Assembly (NCBI GenBank): GCA_021782195.1
Contig: JAJXVI010000098.1
Span: 1-7,656 of the forward strand
Origin: a bacterium
GTDB lineage: Bacteria > Vulcanimicrobiota > Xenobia > RGZZ01
DNA: 7,656 nt
Reading direction: 5' to 3'
Shown: positions 7,211 to 7,656 of the stretch, piece after piece
Layout: every line of letters begins with the position of its first letter
How positions within the stretch are numbered: the first letter of the stretch is position 1
The notes under the pieces: model-generated
Databases searched by the model: none
What the model was told of the DNA's origin: nothing
What the model saw: only the letters and a program-made list of their open reading frames with translations
Position numbers and translations under genes: made by a program

Positions 7211-7256
7211 TCGCAAACGCGGAAATAAAGCCCGACAAAAATCTCTGTCGCAAACG
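7211..7256. repeat. 9-base direct repeat upstream of the protease promoter
   Basis: TCGCAAACG occurs at 7211..7219 and again at 7248..7256, 37 bases apart start to start. The second copy abuts the proposed -35 element of the htrA-like gene. Such spacing could place an activator on the promoter, but two 9-mers in 240 bases may arise by chance. Confidence 0.4.
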
Positions 7257-7285
7257 GGAACATTCTGACCGGGGCTCTCCTCTGA
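7257..7285 (+). promoter_or_regulatory. Candidate sigma-E/ECF-type promoter of the HtrA-like gene
   Basis: GGAACAT at 7257..7263 followed after 17 bases by TCTGA at 7281..7285. The classic E. coli sigma-E pattern is GAACTT, 16-17 bases, TCTGA, so there is one mismatch in the -35 hexamer, a perfect -10 and correct spacing. The ECF-typical AAC core is present. Transcription would start near 7291, about 45 bases before the protease ATG. E. coli degP is a known sigma-E target, which makes the placement biologically sensible. The match is by eye. Confidence 0.5.
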
Positions 7286-7294
7286 CAGACGTGC

Positions 7295-7310
7295 ACGCGG
7301 AAAACCGCGT
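7295..7310 (+). other. Leader hairpin in the predicted 5' UTR of the HtrA-like gene
   Basis: ACGCGG at 7295..7300 pairs perfectly with CCGCGT at 7305..7310 around an AAAA loop. It ends 10 bases before the SD. If transcription starts near 7291, this sits at the very 5' end of the mRNA, where such hairpins often protect a transcript from decay. It leaves the SD exposed, so it is not an obvious SD-masking thermometer. Confidence 0.45.
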
Positions 7311-7320
7311 ATATCCCTTC

Positions 7321-7326
7321 AGGAGG
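7321..7326 (+). promoter_or_regulatory. Strong ribosome binding site of the HtrA-like gene
   Basis: A perfect AGGAGG lies 9 bases before the ATG at 7336. It is the strongest SD in the window and fixes the start of the partial gene that follows. Confidence 0.8.
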
Positions 7327-7335
7327 GCCAGATAC

Positions 7336-7656
7336 ATGACTGGAAAGTCCCTCTTTGCGCGCGTTCGCGTTTCAGAACGCGTCGCCATCTACACGCTGAT
7401 CCTTGGACTTGGCGTTTTTGCCGGTCTCCTGTTGAGCAGCCGTGTACAGGCTGCGCCGGTACACCCGGGCGCCACATCAAATGCCGCTGACCCCGCGTTT
7501 GCCCTGCAGAATGCGGTTGTTCGTGCCGTAAACCGGATCACTCCGTGCGTGGTCAACATCGACACAGTGGTTCCAGGCACCAACCAGCAATCAACGATTC
7601 GTGAATTCGATTTTCCATTTCCCTTTCAGATGATGCCGATGGTCCCGAACAACCAA
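7336..7656 (+). CDS. HtrA/Deg-type periplasmic serine protease, N-terminal part (cut by window edge)
   Basis: The first 107 codons are open to the window end. Basic residues (K4, R9, R11, R15) precede a hydrophobic segment at about 16-34 (VAIYTLILGLGVFAGLLLSS), a signal peptide or membrane anchor; cleavage could follow VQA at 39. A low-complexity linker (41-55) leads to ALQNAVVRAVNRITPCVVNI (56-75), which matches the start of the trypsin-like domain of Do/DegP/DegQ proteases (ALVEKVSPAVVNI-like). A Phe/Pro/Met-rich stretch (91-107) corresponds to the flexible loop containing DFPFPF. The catalytic His, Asp and Ser and the PDZ domains would lie beyond the edge. The family degrades and refolds damaged envelope proteins. 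It follows alaS on the same strand but has its own apparent ECF-type promoter and strong SD, so it is probably regulated separately. The product is quite certain; the subtype (DegP, DegQ, DegS, HtrA) is not. Confidence 0.85.
   Translation, partial: MTGKSLFARVRVSERVAIYTLILGLGVFAGLLLSSRVQAAPVHPGATSNAADPAFALQNAVVRAVNRITPCVVNIDTVVPGTNQQSTIREFDFPFPFQMMPMVPNNQ

Overview
The window is bacterial chromosomal DNA, GC-rich by eye, with tightly packed genes. It holds one housekeeping gene (alaS) among genes linked to protein quality control and envelope stress. Taxonomy cannot be fixed from it. The atypical Hsp70 with a J-like partner, and an alaS followed by an HtrA-type protease, suggest an environmental Gram-negative lineage such as Acidobacteriota or Myxococcota. 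That is an impression from family resemblance, not a measured result.

Layout. Positions 1-2950 (minus strand) form an operon read right to left: a divergent 810-aa Hsp70-family protein (518..2950), a 154-aa J-domain-like protein without the HPD motif (57..521), and the first 20 codons of a probable membrane protein (1..60). Both junctions are 4-base start/stop overlaps (ATGA and GTGA), so the three are very likely co-transcribed and translationally coupled. Positions 2951-3602 are a roughly 650-base stretch with no convincing gene. Positions 3603-4190 (minus) encode a six-helix HdeD/DUF308-type membrane protein. A 242-base divergent intergenic region leads into alaS (4433..7093, plus), complete alanyl-tRNA synthetase of 886 aa. 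Downstream, 7094-7335 contains a 16-bp perfect inverted repeat, a 9-base direct repeat, a sequence closely resembling a sigma-E/ECF promoter, a small leader hairpin and a strong ribosome binding site. These precede the first 107 codons of an HtrA/Deg-type serine protease (7336 to the window edge).

How the genes may work together. The Hsp70 and J-like proteins are probably a dedicated cytoplasmic chaperone pair, possibly serving the membrane protein encoded next in the operon. The HdeD-like protein and HtrA point to the envelope. The best candidate for something undescribed is the Hsp70/J-like pair: the J partner has lost HPD and the Hsp70 has lost the canonical interdomain linker, the two elements that normally meet during J-stimulated ATP hydrolysis. 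The second is the ECF-type promoter at the protease gene. No CRISPR array, tRNA, rRNA, insertion sequence or phage gene was seen.
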